Shown: in pieces, positions 1-11,892 of the stretch
Layout: each line of letters begins with the position of its first letter
Position numbering within the stretch: position 1 is the first letter of the stretch
Assembly: GCA_018105865.1 (NCBI GenBank)
Contig: CM030832.1
Location: 22,448,986-22,512,985, forward strand
From: Metaphire vulgaris
Lineage: Eukaryota > Annelida > Clitellata > Crassiclitellata > Megascolecidae
Reading direction: 5' to 3'
DNA length: 64,000 nt
Made by a program: the position numbers and the translations under genes
Notes under the pieces: model-generated
What the model saw: the letters and a program-made list of their open reading frames with translations, nothing else
What the model was told of the DNA's origin: nothing
Database searches by the model: none

Positions 1-838
1 GCCACAGATTAGATTATGCAATATTCTAGTATCGAGACAGGGCTAATGCGTTGACAACGCCAAGCGTCTTGCTAATGATGAAGCAAAGTTGTCTATGTTA
101 TGAGATGCAGAATCAATGACCAACAATACTCCAGCACTTATCAAGATCAAGTGCCAGAATGCTAAGCACAAGAATCGACAAAAAAGAATGGCACTTCTGA
201 TATAAGAAAGTGTCAAAAGCTAACGTCAATCATTCCACTTTGATTGTTACTCTGCTGCTATAGTAGATATACAGTTTTTCGATAAAAAATTAAGACATTA
301 TATTGAAAACGACATTAAAAAGGGATAAAGAAACGTTCTTGTGTCTAGCTCTAAAGAAATTAGTAGAACAATTCAACTTTTTATACACTTGAGTGGAAAG
401 TGGTGCGTATTGATTCAAGGCAAACGAGGCGAGCGATATTAGAGGCTGACCTAAATGACGCTTTTATTTTCAAAATAAACTAACCAACTAAATCATAATT
501 AAAACTCCAAAAGACAAATTACAATCCTATCTAGACGGTGAAATGAAGACACCTTAACTACGAAGAAAAAGGTGTCAGAACGCATGCGAAGACTGTTAAT
601 CATTCACTTGTACACATACTCATAGCCGGAAAAAGTAATTACCATCATTGAAGGTAATAAACTTGAGGTAAAAACCGGAAATTTTACGAAAACAAGCTAA
701 TATGGCACTTCCTCGAGTGAATTTTCGCTACACCAGTTAAGTAAGATGAGAGAATGTTGTAAGAATTTTCACTTATGCTGCAGCTAAGGACTAATAGGTT
801 AGTCGGGTCTTGTGGCAGTTCTAGTCAGATGTCTAACT
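1..838. other. Intergenic, nothing recognised
   Basis: AT-rich sequence with no supported gene or repeat. Confidence 0.5.
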
Positions 839-1019
839 TGGTTCACTTATCGAGATATCAGTTGGGAGAAGACTCTCCCCTGAGTCCCGAAATCTAGCCA
901 TAGCACGAGCCCTACAGTCCTTATCGACTGAATAATCCCTAATCAGCTCCTTGATTTTCGTCTTTTGGTATCGGTAAGTGATCGAGGTCTGAAGCAAGTA
1001 ATGGCGTTAACCTACTCTA

Positions 1020-1132
1020 CTCTAGATTAACGGCCTAAGCCTCCTGCGTCGCTGCTTGCCTATAGTACACGGAGATCAGCGCCGAAAACCCTACGCTCGT
1101 TCGAGTACGGGACTACCCTTTACCTTTTAAAT
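1020..1132 (+). mobile_element. Degraded SINE tail (same family as the 32.1-kb SINE)
   Basis: The stretch from 'cggcctaagcc' through 'gagatcagcgccg', 'accctacgctcg' and 'gagtacgggactaccc' matches, with substitutions, the 3' half of the complete SINE at 32121-32408, including its CTTTACC-rich end. Related sequence may begin further upstream, but the tRNA head is not recognisable. Confidence 0.7.
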
Positions 1133-1167
1133 GATCGACATCCATCAAAGAGAGGAAATTAAGAAAA

Positions 1168-1172
<5 letters not shown>

Positions 1173-1225
<53 letters not shown>
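1173..1225. repeat. (TA)n microsatellite
   Basis: An uninterrupted run of about 26 TA units. Confidence 0.98.
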
Positions 1226-1228
<3 letters not shown>

Positions 1229-2085
1229 GCAACGCTGTGTATTTAGACGATTTTAGCAGACACCACCAACGAATCTCTTTTACATTTGAACATATTGGAG
1301 GTGAGATTAGACACAGAATCATTCATCATCAGTGTTTAATCTAGACTTCTGGACTCCGGGGGGAACTGTCAAGACCGGGGAAAAGTCAGTTGTCAGAAGG
1401 CTGCTGTTAGTTGATGTAGTATGCCAAAATTTCCGGGGAAAATTTTAAATTTCCAGAGGAAGGGTAATTCCCCACCGGAAACGGCCTAGATTAAACCCTG
1501 TTCATCATCGGTCGGTCCCTCTGGGACTTTGACTCATCCCACATTAAATTTTAAATTTTTTTGGTCGGTTTATGCGGACGAACTTTCGACAGTGTTTCTG
1601 TTTTTCTCTTCAAAGAAATCTGGCGAGTGAAACGGATCACCGGTTGTGCTCTTGCAAAAGGTCAATCCCTGCACGAAGCCCTCTGGCTGGTAGTGTCTCT
1701 CCATAAACGTTCCTCTGCTTCGGGAAATTCATGACCTGGAAGACTCTTCTCAAAGCCTTGATGTCGTCGAGGTCACAAGTTCGGCAGCACGCGTTTCAGC
1801 GCCATCACAACAACGTTATTAGCCCCGAAGGGTTAAAGTAAAAATGCCATCTCCGACTTACCCTTTGAACCGAGAGGTAAGTTCCATACTCCTTGCCTCC
1901 TTGGAGTCGGAAGCCCCACGGGGTGTTCAGGTTATTTCTCCTAAGGTTAATCACAATCTCCCCGTCTCTCACGGCCATCGCCTAACAAGACTTTCGCTCG
2001 TTTCGAAGTTCGATGTTTTCGGCTTTTGCGGCCAGCGGAATCTCCGATCCTCGTTTCCCTCCGCTTCCCCTTTCCCTCCTCTCCT
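1226..2085. other. Intergenic, nothing recognised
   Basis: Mixed composition with short G-rich and A-rich runs. No supported gene or repeat family. Confidence 0.45.
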
Positions 2086-2091
2086 TCTCTC

Positions 2092-2169
<78 letters not shown>
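2086..2169. repeat. (CT)n microsatellite
   Basis: A CT run of about 40 units with one interruption. Open frames crossing it encode only alternating Ser/Leu or Arg/Glu and are artefacts. Confidence 0.97.
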
Positions 2170-2171
<2 letters not shown>

Positions 2172-3362
2172 GGTGCCTCTACGCCCTCTATAGACAGTCG
2201 CCGGTGGATGCAGACGGCGGCTCAGTTGAAGTACAAAACCATCGGATGCAGTAAGCACGACGCAGCTTCACAGTTCAGACGGTCTGTGCTACCGCTCAAG
2301 ACTTTCAGAACCTAGTTGATGGCTAGAATCCAGTAGACACTATTGAATTATAAACATAGTTTAGTCTCTTAAGCGAAGTCGACTTTTAATTCATTCTATT
2401 TTGATTAAAAATTTCAAATCTCCTGGTGTTGTACTAAAGATACGCTAAATCATTGTTCCGTAGTTGCATTTTCTAGAAAATATAAATTTAAACTATCGCT
2501 AGACAAACAACACTCCTCCATAAAGACAAGACCACAAAACACAAATTCTAAAAAACAGAAAGACTTGGTCTTAAATATCAATTAATCCTTAAACAAACAA
2601 AAGCGGCCGTTAAACTAGAGCTTGATGTATTTAGGACACTTAGTCTATGCAGTTGTTCTCACATTTAGACGGTCGTAGAAAAGGATTTTAAATGCAATGA
2701 CTGCTTTTGAAAGACTGACTACACTCGGTGCAGTTTGGCTGTTATTTACCTGGAACTGCCTGGAACTGCGTAGGAAAATTTGGACGCTAGGCGTTAGTGA
2801 CGTCAAAGAGTAAGCGATGACGTCACTCGTAGAGAAGGCATTTCAGTTATCTTGTCTGCCGTGTCAAGAAGAATGAGCGTCGGGCCATTATGGCCGCCTA
2901 GTAGGCCCCTTGGCTCAGGTCTACACCACGGACGGGCATCAATCGACGGCGATGAAGTTCTGAGTTCTTCGGTCGGGTTCGCTCGATGCCAACGGCGCGT
3001 CTGGAATTCCGGGAAACATCGTCGAATTAGAGTTTACCTCCACCTCCTTCATTAAGCCAGTAGACGAGTTTCTGACTTTTAAGAGGTTATGCCCTATCAT
3101 TTTGAAGCTACACATTTAATAAGAAAGACTATAGGCCAATATTTGCATTTGTTTTTGTTCAGCCTGAAATTTAGACAAAATGATTATTTTTCTTAAATTA
3201 GAAATGTGCAGCATGAGTCGAAATATACAAACCGACAACTTTCGCAGGTAACAAAAAAATTAGAAAGTTGGAAATAACAAAGCAGCTCTAAGTTCCATAT
3301 GTCATGAATGATTTGGCAAATATTTGAATCTTCGAATTTTAAAACAGTTTTAATTAAAAAGT
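2170..3362. other. Intergenic, nothing recognised
   Basis: No supported gene. Short open frames here have no family resemblance and no splice support. Confidence 0.45.
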
Positions 3363-3550
3363 TTCTTCCTAAAGCCTGTCATGTGAAATAAAACTGAAAT
3401 AAAATTGAAACAAAACTGAAACAAAACAAAACGTTTCCAAATTATTGTCAGCGATGGGTTTAAGTCATTGGGAAACGATGTTCGTTGGTCTGTGTTTTGT
3501 TTCAATTTTATTTCAGTTTTATTTCCATGTGGGACGGGCTTTAGGAACGA
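3363..3550. repeat. Long imperfect palindrome (hairpin MITE-like)
   Basis: The arm at about 3363-3416 (CCTAAAGCCTGTCATGTG, then AATAAAACTGAAATAAAATT) is matched in reverse complement by 3494-3548 (ending GACGGGCTTTAGGAACGAAG). Inside the arms CGTTTCCAAA pairs with TTGGGAAACG, so nearly the whole 190 bp can fold. No clear target duplication was found. Confidence 0.8.
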
Positions 3551-4242
3551 AGATCTCAGTTTGCTCCACGAAGATCTCAGGGAAAGAAAAAGTCTGGATT
3601 GAGTTCGACTTGAAATTTGTGGTGATGGAGGAAGTCTTACTAATGGCAATCGCTGCGCTGTGCAGCCAAACCCACTCAGACAATGCCGCCGTTACCGTGA
3701 AGTGATACGTACTGCCGACTGCCAATTCAAGCCCCGTGGCAGTAGGTGTAGCCCTACTAGCCCTATAGTCCACTAGAGTCGTAGGTGTCGCAGAATTTCC
3801 TATTTTGAGTTCAAAATGCCTTTTGGGCAGTTGTTTGGCAAGTCTTTATCATTTTTGTTGGTCAGTAATATTATGGACTATGCTACGACCCTCATTTGCT
3901 ACGCGTGAGAGAGAAAGAGAGAGGGAGGGTGTTAACGAGGGAGGGAGGGAGGAAGGAGAGAGGAAGAGAGGGAGAGGAGGGCAAATGAAATGACGTAATA
4001 AGCCCAAGAAAGAAGTAATATCCTCATTGAAGCTTTATATTCAGGCTTGTCCATGGGACGTCCCGTCCCAATGACATCATGCCAGCGGTATTAGCAGTTA
4101 AGGAAGAGTGGTACCAGAGAGGTGGTACCGAAGACAGGTACCAGAAGAAGAGGAGAGGTACCAGCGGCAGAGGACAGGAAAGTTAGTACCAAAACAGAGA
4201 GAGCGGGAGCGGTACCAGGTGAATAGGAAGATGACACCGAAG

Positions 4243-4245
<3 letters not shown>
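3551..4245. other. Intergenic with purine-rich stretch
   Basis: Contains a GA/GGGA-rich purine run at about 3908-3985 and no supported gene. Confidence 0.45.

Positions 4246-4291
<46 letters not shown>
4246..4291. repeat. (GA)n microsatellite
   Basis: About 22 GA units, flanked by sequence with recurring GGTACCAG motifs (4109-4330). Confidence 0.95.
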
Positions 4292-4295
<4 letters not shown>

Positions 4296-4699
4296 CAGAG
4301 GTACCAGATATACAGGAGGTACACGTACCAGAGATATAAGAGATACCGCCGCTGCCTGAGTATTAGGGTTTTAAGATACCAAAGAGCCGAGTAGAGAACA
4401 GGATGAGAGCCTGAAGGGAAGACCGAAAGATAAGAGCTACGCTAAGTTCTTCTTGAACGGAAGACTTCCTAGCAAAAAAGCTACGACGGATGTGCACGTG
4501 CCTTAGTCAAAGTCAATCAACCCCATGTAACGGATGGGGCGGGCCATCTGGTGAGAGAAAGAGAGCTCGATCCTTTGGATGGCGAGTAAGAAAGCTTTGC
4601 TGCAGAACTCTGCGTGGAAATAATGGCGTCGAGGAGACGTCTTAACATTAAAAGTTGCGATCCATGAAATGTGCTAGAATATCCATGCAAATAATAATT

Positions 4700-4751
<52 letters not shown>

Positions 4752-4771
4752 AGTAGTAGTAGTATTAGTAG
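4700..4771. repeat. (TAG)n microsatellite
   Basis: A TAG/AGT trinucleotide run with a few interruptions; the reverse strand translates to a spurious poly-Tyr open frame. Confidence 0.97.
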
Positions 4772-4779
4772 CAGGGTGG

Positions 4780-4895
4780 GATTTGTAGGGGGATGCCAGG
4801 GATTATCCCCCGCACTGGTTTGTGACATCCCAGGCACTGGTTTACAATTTGTCATCCCAGGGTGGGATAAAGACATCCCACCCTGGGATCCCGTC
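4780..4895. repeat. Palindromic repeat with TGGGAT cores
   Basis: Repeated and inverted copies of the core CCCAGGGTGGGAT / ATCCCACCCTGGG (for example 4857-4869 against 4878-4890), plus GGATGCCAGGGAT. Likely a small foldback repeat; no target duplication identified. Confidence 0.5.
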
Positions 4896-5395
4896 ACTGG
4901 TCCAGTAGTTGTTCAGAGCAGTCAAAGTGAGACTGCGACGGCCAAGATCGACAGAGCTCTGAACGCTTTATAATTGGTGCGGCACGGAGCCTGCCAGCAT
5001 CGTCATTAACAGAAAGACTTCGCGGGTAAGCGAAGGTGTCGAGAGTATTTTTTCAAATTTCAAATCTTAGGGCTGACAAGTCAGTGACAAGGGAGATGTC
5101 GAGAGCATTTGTTCCAATGATATTGACGACTAGCTATTCTGTGCATTAGTACGTCATGTGACCTTGTCTATGCTGGTATAATAGACTATCCATCGGACCA
5201 TCGACTCCTTATCTGATTTGATCTTCCTAAAGACAAATGGTCCGCACCCTGCTGCATTTAATCCCGTGCCATACGTGGAACATTGGCTAAAGGAGAAACG
5301 TCATTCTGCGTCTGATGCGCCCCAGTGTCATCAATTGCTTCGCTATTTTGCTAAGCTGGACAGTTGCAGGACTGCAGGCTGATATTGTAAGTTTG

Positions 5396-5420
5396 CATGG
5401 GACTACCTTTACCTTTTTAA
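5396..5420 (+). mobile_element. SINE 3' tail fragment
   Basis: GGGACTACCTTTACCTTTTT matches the 3' end of the SINE family seen at 1.0 and 32.1 kb. Only the tail is recognisable. Confidence 0.45.
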
Positions 5421-5443
5421 AGCTGCAACTATATGACATTTAA

Positions 5444-5515
5444 CCCCTTAACTGGGTATTTAACTGTAACTCAATGTAAAATGGACGGATATATCCGGGA
5501 TCCCCAGTTAAGGGG
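5444..5515. mobile_element. piggyBac-type MITE (72 bp)
   Basis: It has inverted ends CCCCTTAACTGGG and CCCAGTTAAGGGG and is flanked on both sides by TTAA (5440-5443 and 5516-5519). TTAA duplication with C-rich termini is the signature of piggyBac-superfamily insertion. Confidence 0.8.
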
Positions 5516-5817
5516 TTAAGTGTCACCAGCGACGTTCTTTTACGACAAAAATGCACCAAAATCGTTGGCCCCCTCGGGGGAGCTCACGACGCTCCCCCAG
5601 ACCCCCTAGTCGTCTGGGGAGGGGGCAAGCCCCTCCATAGACCCCACCCGCCACTCGGCTCCTCGACCTCGACCCTCACGCCTTCGGCGCTCGCTCGGCC
5701 CATCCCCTCACTGCTTTGCACATCAAATCCCACCCTGATTAGTAGTAATAAATGCAGCGTTGTTGAATCATTTCCAAATCTCATCGTTGCGCTTCGAATG
5801 TTCGAATACTGCTGGCG

Positions 5818-6009
5818 TTGCCTATCACAGTCGCCAGCGCTGAACGAAGCTTTTCAAAGTTAGAGCTCAAGTCAGATCTGAGATCACAAATGCCGCAGGA
5901 TCGTTGGCTCGTTGGCCTAGTCACGATTTGGATCGAAAGGCAAATTGCAGATCAGCTAAATATGGAAGAGGTCGTTAGAAAGTTTCTCGCATTGAAAGCA
6001 GGAAAGTGA
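5818..6009 (+). pseudogene. hAT transposase C-terminal dimerisation fragment
   Basis: The frame reads PITVASAERSFSKLELKSDL and RSQMPQDRWLVGLVTIWIER, the conserved dimerisation region of hAT transposases (normally A-[SE]-x-E-R-x-F-S-x-L). The rest of the transposase is missing apart from possible scraps near 5218-5330 (LFLKTNGPHPAAFNPVPYVE). The GC-rich stretch at 5565-5720 shares a GGGGAGCT...GCTCCC motif with the interior of the hAT MITE at 39.5 kb. Confidence 0.75.
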
Positions 6010-6029
6010 GTTTGTCATAAATAATGTAA

Positions 6030-6030
<1 letters not shown>

Positions 6031-6091
<61 letters not shown>
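6031..6091. repeat. (TA)n microsatellite at the edge of a pogo-like element
   Basis: About 30 TA units ending exactly where the TAATTTCGGCA-type terminus begins, as expected for a transposon that targets TA. Confidence 0.95.
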
Positions 6092-6093
<2 letters not shown>

Positions 6094-8504
6094 TAATTTC
6101 GGCACCCAGAGATCTAGTGTGAAGATATTAATTTTTTTTACCACAGATTATAGTATAACATCATCACTATGTCTGCCGAAGTTAGACGCAAGTTGAAAAT
6201 ATGGTCTAAACTACTATTATTCCGGCCAGGTTGGTCATTTATCAGAAATTGCTGTTTTCTTAACATTTTTCTTGTTTACAAAAAGTGATTCTTTCTTAGA
6301 CAATCGATCTGTTCTTTAAGCGTAGATGTTTTTCTGTTAGGAAAATTTAAGACAAATCAAATGATGAGCAATAATAACTGCAGAACAGCATGTAATTTCT
6401 GCACAGTTACATTTTGTAAGTAGGCAGCAAAGTGGGTAATTTCGGCACAGACGCGTAAGGTTATTCCGGCAGTGCCGAAATTACCTTCTTTGAGATGCCG
6501 AAATTATCAGTTATTAATTGTTATCTCATAGCCTATCACTCAACCTCTCCGCTTTCACTCTCTACGGCTAACACAATCCTTTTTGTCGCGCAGGACTTAA
6601 ATCATGGGCGACTCAAGCCGTCCGAAGCGGGGACGTTATGCTCAGTGGCCTGAAGAGACAATGAAGTTGGCGGTCAATGCAGTCCTTGTTGACGGTAAAC
6701 CGAACAAGACTGCTGCTAAGCAGTTTGGTATACCTCGGCAAACTCTGCAAAACTACGTTATAAGAGACTCATTGCAACTGATGGAGGCGTCGAGAAACTT
6801 CATGCAGGACGTCCAACAACATTGACACAAGAACAGGAAAATGAGTTGGAACAGATTTTACTAAGCATGGCCAACAGGCTGTTCGGTCATTCGCCGAAGA
6901 TTGTGAGAGAGCTTGTTTTTAGCTATTGTGAGATAAATTGTATTGATCACAGATTCAACACCAACGAGAAGACAGCTGGTAGATATTGGTTGGGAGGCGG
7001 TGAGAGGGTTCATGAAACGACACCCGCTGTTGTCGGTGAGAGTGGGTGGCAGAGGCTACGTCAATCGGAAGAACCATTGGTTTTATTAATAGAGCGAAAG
7101 TAAACCGTTTTTTGAGGAATTACAGAAGGTAATGCTTGACAACAGTGATAGCCAATTGATACCAGCTGTCAATCAGTGTGGATCTATAACAGCTATTGTA
7201 TCTCCTGCTAAAGAGTTACGTGCTATAGGCCTAATCAACCTATCACGAGTTTTAGTGCGTTGGCAGGTGAGACAGCTTCTAAAACCCCTCGCAACGTCCG
7301 GGAAAGAAGAAAAGTTACTCACGCAGAGACTTTGACAGGATCACCATATAAAAATCAGTTGGAGGAAAGTCAAAAAGTAGGGCTACTTCATAAAAAATCT
7401 TCTGGCTTGGAACAAAATAAAAAGCAAGAGAATAAGAGAAAAAAAGAGAGGCGACTGGCAGAGAAACTAAATCTATCAAATCAGGAGGAATTAAAAGAAA
7501 GCAAAAGGAGAAAGAGATTGTCCCTTGATAGCAATGACCTGGATGTAAAAACTATGAAGCTATCAAAAGGCAAACGAAGACAGAAGATAGCGAGTAAATC
7601 TTCTTATGTTTGGATCTGGGCAGAATGCAGGGTCGAGTATGCTGACACTTCTGATCCCAAATATTGTGAAAATTGGGTTACATGCAAAGGATGCTCCAAA
7701 AATATCACATATCGTATGGAGAAAACTGTGGAAGCTTTGACGATGACGAATCATATAACTGCAAAGGTTGTATCAACTGACAGTAAATTTAGTCGATTGC
7801 CAGAACAGAAGCTGAAATAATGTTACTTTTCTTTTGCATTTAACTTTACTTCTTGCCACAAGAGCCCCAGCATTCGTTCAGGAGCATAATCGGTTTTCCA
7901 AGTATTGTACCTAAGTACATTGATCATCAAATATGGATCATATTTGTTGAAAATAAAAGAATTAAATAAAATTAAAATTCGGCACATTGTAAGAAAGATA
8001 GTAGCCGTTATTTCTTAGGCTATATAGCCTATCACTGTGTAAATTTATCCACACAGGTCAATTTAACCCCAATACCTGGACCAACTTTGGCCCCAACCCT
8101 AAAAATATTTAATTGCAAAATTCAGAATTTCTGTTATTGTCTAAGGTTTCTCAGACTATATCATCTTGCGAGATGCAAATATAGGCAATATCATTCTCGA
8201 GTCGACCTACCTACAACTGTTCTGTTTGATCACAAGTTGGCTGTAGATAATTTCGGCACGGGGTGCCGGAAATACCCTCTAGCTGTGCCGAAAATACCAG
8301 CAGTGCGGTTAATTTCGGCATTTCGGGGCCTCCACCAGACTTAAAATAGTTACACTATTGTAATATAATATCAAGTTTTCTCGTGAATTTTCAGTAGCCA
8401 GGATGTTCTTCTAACATATTCAACAATAGCAGTTGTTCAGAAAGGCATATTGCCAAAATTTCTGAACAAAATGCTTAAGGTGCCGAAATTACTCCAAATT
8501 ACCC
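6092..8504 (+). mobile_element. Decayed pogo/Tigger-like DNA transposon
   Basis: The left end GGTAATTTCGGCACCC (after TA at 6090) and the right end GGTGCCGAAATTACTCC...TTACC (before TA at 8505) are inverted. Further copies of TAATTTCGGCA in both orientations lie at about 6435, 6472, 6495, 8250, 8285 and 8310, so the sub-terminal motif is amplified inside the element. Between them are transposase remnants with a pogo-type helix-turn-helix. The exact right boundary is uncertain. Confidence 0.72.
6604..7820 (+). pseudogene. Pogo-like transposase remnant (frameshifted, catalytic core deleted)
   Basis: Starting at ATG 6604, RPKRGRYAQWPEETMKLAVN and KTAAKQFGIPRQTLQNYV form a psq/CENP-B type N-terminal helix-turn-helix. 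After a frameshift near 6807 comes GRPTTLTQEQENELEQILL, then ANRLFGHSPKIVRELVFSYC, the second DNA-binding domain. A second frameshift near 6990 precedes GFMKRHPLLSVRV. The DDE catalytic domain is essentially absent. The sequence resumes with a Lys/Arg-rich tail and a Cys-containing end (AECRVEYADTSDPKYCENWV, CKGC) typical of the C-terminal zinc-binding region in such transposases. It is inactive. Confidence 0.8.
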
Positions 8505-8887
8505 TAATGCTAAATATTGCGCCCTCGTTAAATAACCATATTAGTTAGCGTCTTTAGTGTCTTAATAGTATTATAGTGATGATAACCTACTTATATCTTG
8601 TTCGTATAATTGTATTATTACATTGTTTGTGTGGGTGGCGGCAACATAACATCTCGCCTACTTTAAAAAAATCGTTGGACCGCCCATGATAATTGCATAT
8701 AATATCTATGAAAAAAGACAGCTGTGTCGTGTGTTATTATATTTTTGATACTGGAAGACTGTGACTGGAAGGTTATTACTGAATACTGAAACGTGGCTTC
8801 AGAAAAGTAACGACAAATAACTTTCTGACGCAAAAGTTTTCTAGCTCTCTTTCGTTTTGTTTATGCTGCAATATCGTAAGGAGAAAA
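8505..8887. other. Intergenic, nothing recognised
   Basis: AT-rich spacer with no supported feature. Confidence 0.4.
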
Positions 8888-9215
8888 ATGGAGAAGATCA
8901 GCTGGACAGAACATAAGACAAACGAAGAAGTGCTGAAACAGGTTAGAGGAAAAGAAAGAGATGATCAACACAATAAGAAAAAGGCAAAAGACCTGGATGG
9001 GACATATAATGAGCGGAGACTCACTCCTAAGGGAAATAATAGAAGGACAACTAGAGGGGAAAATACCAAAAGAAGACCACGAGAGATGCTACTTGACTGG
9101 ATGATGGAAAAGGGCTATAAAGACTTAAAGAAGAAAGATATGAACAGGAATGAATGGCGAAATTGGAATACAAAACTTGCCTAAGGGCAGAATACTACGA
9201 AGAAGCAATATCATA
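8888..9215 (+). mobile_element. Non-LTR retrotransposon C-terminal fragment
   Basis: The frames read MEKISWTEHKTNEEVLKQV, then after frame changes [27 protein letters not shown] and NRNEWRNWNTK, the region after the reverse transcriptase in many LINEs. The 3' part (9034-9210) is a close repeat of 48690-48865, so both belong to one family. Confidence 0.8.
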
Positions 9216-9307
9216 GTGAAGCACTACATTGATAAATATTGACATTATGATATTGCGAGGAATTCGCACCCTGGCAGCTCTGAACTGATCGTCAGCAAAG
9301 TCTAGGG

Positions 9308-9650
9308 CAGCGGTTCTCAACCTTTATAGTGCCGCGACCCTTTTAATTCAATTACCCATGATGTGGCGACCCCCAACGGTTAAATTATTTTCGTTCACAA
9401 TGTCGACTGCTAAAAATAATAATGCTACGACAATAAAAATGTTCGAAATCGTTATTATTTAATTGTCTCCGTGTCTATCCTCGAATGACAATTATAGTAA
9501 AACAACTAGTACATCGTAACTACCACCAAGGAAATTTTTTGCAATAACAAGACAAGAGACAACACAATATTTCTGAAGGTCTCGGGCGACCTCTGGCAAA
9601 TCGTCATTCGACCTCCGTGGGGGTCGCGACCCACAAGTTGAGAACCGCTG
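9308..9650. mobile_element. hAT (Charlie-like) MITE with perfect 8-bp target duplication
   Basis: The left terminus CAGCGGTTCTCAACCTTTAT and right terminus (reverse complement) CAGCGGTTCTCAACTTGTGG are inverted. The element is flanked by identical GTCTAGGG (9300-9307 and 9651-9658). There is no coding capacity. Termini of this type are standard for hAT elements. Confidence 0.93.
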
Positions 9651-9889
9651 GTCTAGGGGTAACTATAATAACTATGAGTATTTTAGCTCTAGGGTGGAAT
9701 GGTCACATAGACACATACTACTCTAACGCCACACAATTCTTACAAAAATACATATTTGATCTTAAACAATGAAAGTAGGCCTACAATATTAATAAATTAT
9801 AGCTGTCATTCAATGTAATCGTCCACCGTCTTTTCAACTACTGTATCGGCAACTTCGCAATATTCGCAATATTCTAGGTTAGCACCTCC

Positions 9890-10560
9890 CCTTGCACCTC
9901 CTCTACGGAGTACCACAGGGCTCAGTATGCGAACCTGTCCTGTTTCTTCTGTGTGTGTGTCAGATGTGTTCAACGTCATTGCTGCCTGTGAAATGTCTGG
10001 GCACGGATACGCTGATGACATCCAAATCTACAGCAGTGGGAATGCAAGTGGAGAGCAAAAACTAATGGACCATGCAGTTAAGTGACTGTATCACTAGAAT
10101 CCGGGACTGGATGGCGGAGAACTGCCTAAAGCTTAATGAAGATAAGACACAAATTATCTGGCTGGGCATAAGACAACAGATTCAAAATGCCTTACGCCGT
10201 CCTGACGCCACCATTGAATGTGCTACAGTGGCCAATAACCTCGGAGTTATATAATTAATTGCCAACTGACAATGGCCAACCACGTTGCATCAGTCTGCAG
10301 GAAGTCGTTCTTCCAGCTTCGCCAGCTGCGGGCATTGAGGAACTCGCTGACCCCTGATGCAACTAGGATGCTGGCTCAAGCATTCATCAGCAGCAGACTC
10401 GACTACTGTAACAGCATCCTTTATGGCATCAGCGACCATCTGCTACAGAGACTTTAACTCGTTCAGAATGCAGCTGCACGCTTGGTATTCCAGATAGGCA
10501 AGTTTGACCATACAGTATTACGCCTGTAACTGGCTCCCGGTCAGCGTGACTTTTAAACTC
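9890..10560 (+). pseudogene. CR1/L2-like reverse transcriptase fragment
   Basis: Reading across frames gives GVPQGSVCEPVLF (RT motif, about 9901-9939), GYADDIQIY (catalytic YADD, about 10007-10033), then LKLNEDKTQIIWLG, LRALRNSLTPDATRMLAQAF and SRLDYCNSILYGI. Order and motifs fit a CR1/L2-type LINE. Frameshifts and stops make it inactive, and both ends are missing. Confidence 0.85.
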
Positions 10561-11082
10561 GGGACCATCCTTTTAAATGCTCGCGACGCCATCTAACTGA
10601 TATGTTCTGCAGACGGACTTTAGTTGCCCAGGGCCGTTTTCAGTCTTGCATTATTTCATTGACTGCGTGTTTAACTGTGGATTAAATTGTAGAGTTTAAC
10701 ACTTGCGCATTATTTCATGACTGCGTGTTTAACGGGGGCGTCATGTGAGGGTCAGGGGGCCGTAGTTCCAAGGAAATGAAAAAATAATGTATAATGTAAT
10801 AAATAAATAAATGTAAAATGTGCAACAAACTTGTCAAAAACATGCCAAAATTTACCTAAAATTTGGCCAAAAATGCTAAATATTTGCTAAAATTTGCCGA
10901 AAAATTTGGTAAAAGCTGCCCAAAATTTGCCAAAAATTGCCCTTAATTTGTCAAAAAATTATCTCTCCCAAGAAAAGTGTGAAATGACGCTAGGGGCCTA
11001 CTGGTGTTTAACAACGATTTAAGAATGAACTATCGCCAGCTTTCGATGTTAAAATTCAAATCTCAGTTATTCGTAATATTAA
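10561..11082. other. Intergenic, low-complexity AT stretch
   Basis: Includes a degenerate run of GCCAAAAATTTGCC-like words at 10815-10965 and no gene. Confidence 0.4.
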
Positions 11083-11348
11083 CAGAGGCGGATATAGGGT
11101 ATTCGGCGCCCGGGGACAAAGTGTACGTTGGCGCCCTTAACAACTGATAAGCAAAAAAGGTCCTCACATCGTTTTCGGCGCCCCTCAACTCTCTCTTCAT
11201 ATAGTGCTGACGAGCAAAAAAAGATCCTCGCAAGTGTTTCTTCTACTTTATTGTGCATTTCACTTACCCAAATATCCAATTTTGGCGCCCCCTCACCTCG
11301 GCGCCCGGGGACATGTGTACCCCCTGCTCTCCCCTAGATCCGCCTCTG
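11083..11348. mobile_element. hAT-type MITE with perfect 8-bp target duplication
   Basis: The termini are CAGAGGCGGATATAGGG and CCCTAGATCCGCCTCTG. Identical AATATTAA flanks lie at 11075-11082 and 11349-11356. The interior has several GGCGCCC words and two copies of an A-rich GCAAAAAAGGTCCTC-like motif. Confidence 0.93.
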
Positions 11349-11429
11349 AATATTAATTATTCTGCGCAAGAGCACAAAGAGAGAATAGGATGGTGACAAG
11401 TTTTCAAAATGTAAATATTGCTTTCCGAA

Positions 11430-11625
11430 TCTACCTTTCAATTTTTGGAACAAGTTATGAGGGTGAACGTTCATTTTCCAAACTGAAACTTATAAAAATG
11501 TATATTCGGTCAACGATAGGACAAACATGACTATCCATACTCCCTGGCACTACTTTCAATCGAAAATCACTTGATGCGGGAAACGTCATAAGTGACTTTG
11601 CTAGGCCCTAATGCAAAGAGCCGAA
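11430..11625 (+). pseudogene. hAT transposase C-terminal fragment
   Basis: GERSFSKLKLIKMYIRSTIG followed, after stops, by a FNRKSLDAGNVISDFA-type end matches the hAT dimerisation region. It is a short relic and is not part of the adjacent MITE. Confidence 0.7.
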
Positions 11626-11892
11626 AAATTTACATATTGTAACAGTGCTCAAGTACTCATATTAATAGATATTACACTGTTTGTGACTGCTAGAGTTAAA
11701 CGTTATTAAATTTGTATCTGCAAGACTGCAGTTTCTGCCATATTTCTACTCCCTTCATGTTTTCCATACACATCTGACTTTCGTACTATCGTAGGCCCCT
11801 GAAAAGTTCGTAGGCCCTGGGCACAGTGGATAAAACGGCCCTGAAGTTGCCTGGTCGGTCGCATCTGCACTCCGCCCTGACCAGCACACACT

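Noticed and set aside
4517..4897. Open frame with a long poly-Tyr tract
   Set aside because: It is a translation of the TAG/CTA microsatellite. The same applies to poly-Tyr, poly-Thr, poly-Val and poly-Asn frames at 51.0 and 57.2 kb and Ser/Leu frames at 2.1 kb.
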